18,550 bases of DNA, taken from the NCBI GenBank assembly GCA_003452655.1, contig DMNR01000421.1, positions 1 through 18,550 on the forward strand, given 5' to 3'. Shown here piece by piece: positions 16,730-18,550 of the stretch. Each line of letters starts with the position of its first letter. The first letter of the stretch is position 1. The stretch comes from Actinomycetota bacterium. GTDB lineage: Bacteria > Actinomycetota > Actinomycetes > S36-B12 > UBA10799. Made by a program: the position numbers and the translations under genes. The notes below the pieces were generated by a model. The model was given only the letters and a program-made list of their open reading frames with translations. It ran no database searches and was not told where the DNA came from.

Positions 16730-18457
16730 ATGAATTCAAGCGCCGCTCGCCCCGCTGTTTCACGCCGCCGTAAGACGGTCAGGAACTGGTTGATCGCCCC
16801 AACCGTCGTCGGCTGCCTCGGCGCGACCGGGTTCGCCGCCCTCGGATCTTTGTCACCGGCCGCCGCAGCGACTGCGGCCGTTCCATTCGGATCGCACTCC
16901 GCGCCGTATGCGACAGGAACGATCATGCCGAATGTGGCTACGACTGCCATGGATTCAGCCACCCTGGACTTCTACAACAAGTGGAAGGCAAAGTACTTGG
17001 TCTCTGCCTGTGGGGGTGGAAGTGCGATCACCTCACCGGATGCCGACCATCCGTTCGTCGCCGAAGCCCAAGGCTACGGGCTTGAAGTGTTCGCTCTGAT
17101 GGCTGGCGCAGATCCGGCAGCCCAGAGTTCATTCGACTCGGTGCTCAAGTTCGTTCTGGCGCATCCCTCCTCCATCACTCCAGGACTACTTGCTGCTGAA
17201 CAGGACAGTTCGTGTCGATCAGTCAACGGATCGGACTCCGCAACCGATGGTGACCTCGCCGTGGCATACGGACTCCTGCTCGCAGATCGCCAGTGGGGTA
17301 GCACTGGGACCTACAACTACAAGAACCTCGCTGTGTCTCGGATCAATGCCATCAAGGTCGGCGAGATCAATCCCAGTACTCACCTGCCGCTCCTGGGTGA
17401 CTGGTCATCGCCCGGCGACAAGTACTACACGTCCACCCGGCCTTCGGACTTCATGATCGATCACTTCCGCGCATTCAAAGCGGCAACCGGTGATTCCACC
17501 TGGGATCAAGTCGTGGCTGCCACATCGGGGTTGATCACTTCACAACAGAACACGTACGCGCCGAACACCGGACTCGTCGCCGACTTCATTGTCAACACCA
17601 ACACGACGACTCCCAAGCCAGCATCGGCCAACTTCCTTGAAGGGTCGACCGATGGCCAGTACTCCTACAACTCAGTGCGGGTGCCGTGGCATCTGGGCGC
17701 CGATGGCGCGGTGTTCGGTGACTCCGCCAGCAGATCGCAAACACAGAAGCTGACGGCATGGATCAAAGCAAAGGTTGGCAATGACCCCACGAGGGTTCGT
17801 GCGGGATACAAGCTCGACGGAACGGCCGCAGTCTCTTACTTGGATCCGGAATTCGTCGCAACGCTCGGACCCGCAGCAATGAGTGATCCGGCGAATCAGG
17901 CGTGGTTGGACGCAATCTGGAAGTACACGGCGTCGCAAGCTGCGGGTTCGGGGATTGACACCTACTACGGATCGAGTTTGATCCTGCAAAGCATGCTCGT
18001 GATGAGTGGGAACTTCTGGACCCCTGCTGCCACGGTCGCACCAACGCCGACGCCGACACCAACGTCGAGTGCAACCGCGACACCTACTCCAACGGCGACG
18101 CCCACGCCAACACCAACCCAAACACCAACCCCGCCATCTGCCGGTCTGAGCGTCACCTTTCGATACGACGAAAAATGGAGCAACGGATGGTGCGGGAGTC
18201 TGGTTGTGAAGAACAACGGCTCGACGGCAGTTTCCAAGTACTCAATGGGGTTTGACTTGCCGACCAAAGTTTCACTTAGCGACAAGTGGACCGGAACGTT
18301 CAGCCGATCAGGTACTCGATTCGCGGTCCTCTCCGCATCGGGTGAATCAATCGCTGCTGGCCAAACGAATGATCACACCGGCTTCTGCGTCGATCGCCTT
18401 CGGTCCTCGGTACTGAAGACCGCAGTACCAATAAATCTCTCGGCGTCGGTCCGCTAA
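16730..18457 (+). CDS. Secreted glycoside hydrolase family 8 enzyme with CBM2-like domain
   Basis: 575 residues. An N-terminal export signal (Arg-rich 11-18, hydrophobic 20-40, cleavage near AAAATA) precedes a GH8 alpha/alpha-barrel domain (about 65-432). The general acid is Glu112 (AEAQGYG), and the conserved Asp173/Asp175 lie in SATDGDLAVAYGLLLA. The YxxxR segment YNSVRVPW has Asn314 where GH8a endoglucanases carry the catalytic-base Asp, so it is not a GH8a enzyme. A Pro-Thr linker (438-469) joins a CBM2-like beta-sandwich (471-575) with Trp483, Trp487 and Trp520 and likely disulfide C488-C553. Likely substrates are cellulose, other beta-1,4-glucans or chitosan. ATG 16730 is preferred over an upstream open reading because TGGAG precedes it by 7 bases and it starts the signal peptide. 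Confidence 0.9.
   Translation: MNSSAARPAVSRRRKTVRNWLIAPTVVGCLGATGFAALGSLSPAAAATAAVPFGSHSAPYATGTIMPNVATTAMDSATLDFYNKWKAKYLVSACGGGSAITSPDADHPFVAEAQGYGLEVFALMAGADPAAQSSFDSVLKFVLAHPSSITPGLLAAEQDSSCRSVNGSDSATDGDLAVAYGLLLADRQWGSTGTYNYKNLAVSRINAIKVGEINPSTHLPLLGDWSSPGDKYYTSTRPSDFMIDHFRAFKAATGDSTWDQVVAATSGLITSQQNTYAPNTGLVADFIVNTNTTTPKPASANFLEGSTDGQYSYNSVRVPWHLGADGAVFGDSASRSQTQKLTAWIKAKVGNDPTRVRAGYKLDGTAAVSYLDPEFVATLGPAAMSDPANQAWLDAIWKYTASQAAGSGIDTYYGSSLILQSMLVMSGNFWTPAATVAPTPTPTPTSSATATPTPTATPTPTPTQTPTPPSAGLSVTFRYDEKWSNGWCGSLVVKNNGSTAVSKYSMGFDLPTKVSLSDKWTGTFSRSGTRFAVLSASGESIAAGQTNDHTGFCVDRLRSSVLKTAVPINLSASVR
18041..18136 (+). repeat. Pro-Thr linker-coding repeat
   Basis: Low-complexity run of alternating ACN and CCN codons, interrupted by Ser/Ala and one Gln codon, encoding residues 438-469 between the GH8 and CBM2-like domains. 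Codon third positions vary, so this is selected protein composition rather than a recent DNA repeat expansion. Confidence 0.85.
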
Positions 18458-18472
18458 TCGTCGAGCCTGGCG

Positions 18473-18550
18473 CTATGACTGCTTGGCGAAGAACGAGGAA
18501 GTTCGATGGCCCGAGAACATCAAGATCAGTACCACGACCTCAAATGCGGG
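18473..18550 (-). CDS. Possible C-terminal end of an unidentified gene entering from the right edge
   Basis: On the minus strand the last 78 bases read as 25 codons without a stop, then TAG at 18475-18473, 15 bases from the GH8 stop. The peptide (ends SSFFAKQS) is hydrophobic in its first half and has good third-position GC. Too short to identify. The alternative is a plus-strand start at ATG 18506, preceded by AGGAAG, but its codon use is less typical. Confidence 0.35.
   Translation of the reverse strand, partial: PAFEVVVLILMFSGHRTSSFFAKQS

Noticed and set aside
18041..18136. CRISPR array or DNA minisatellite
   Set aside because: The repeats are short Thr-Pro codon pairs with varied third positions inside a linker; there are no spacers.
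18506..18550. Plus-strand gene start (ATG 18506 with AGGAAG upstream)
   Set aside because: Only 15 codons are visible with atypical third positions; the minus-strand reading is at least as good, so neither can be settled.

Overview
The window looks like chromosomal DNA from a member of the Actinomycetota, probably not one of the extreme-GC streptomycetes: GC is high but moderate by eye, and GTG starts are common. The family content also fits: a FadH-type dienoyl-CoA reductase, a UvrA2-like ABC protein, a REC-HTH regulator with a HisKA_3-like kinase, a secreted GH8 enzyme with a Pro-Thr linker and CBM2-like domain, and an actinobacterial-type glycosyltransferase/methyltransferase/'prenyltransferase' cluster. 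Species cannot be set from sequence alone. Gene packing is dense. I see no rRNA, tRNA, CRISPR, insertion sequence or prophage, and no gap over 300 bases without a gene.

Left part (1-5205). A zinc-ribbon short-chain dehydrogenase (minus, running off the left edge) faces away from a Methyltransf_24-type methyltransferase (plus), with only 3 bases between their start codons. The methyltransferase ends tail-to-tail, inside a shared CTAG, with a minus-strand operon: GT4 glycosyltransferase, class I methyltransferase, alpha/alpha-toroid protein. The operon junctions overlap by 14 bases. The enzyme mix suggests synthesis and methylation of a glycoconjugate, but its product is unknown to me.

Middle (5466-12400). 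Two exported hydrolases, a trypsin-like protease and an alpha/beta-hydrolase lipoprotein, run on the plus strand. The second ends in another shared CTAG with a minus-strand UvrA2-like gene. That gene is divergent from fadH, which ends at a perfect 15-bp-stem hairpin separating it from a minus-strand phnA-like gene.

Right part (12424-18550). A phospholipase-D-fold lipoprotein lies upstream of phnA on the minus strand. A response regulator and an unusual eight-helix histidine kinase form a two-gene operon with an ATGA overlap, divergent from a secreted GH8 glycosidase with a CBM2-like domain. A partial minus-strand ORF may enter from the right edge.

The most striking regularity is promoter architecture. 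Five unrelated genes, on both strands, have a TANNNT -10 hexamer followed by exactly 6 bases and then ATG or GTG, which is the signature of leaderless transcripts. The best candidates for something undescribed are the glycosyltransferase operon, the kinase with an apparent duplicated sensor/dimerisation module whose first copy lacks the histidine, and the SDR that lacks the usual catalytic tyrosine.
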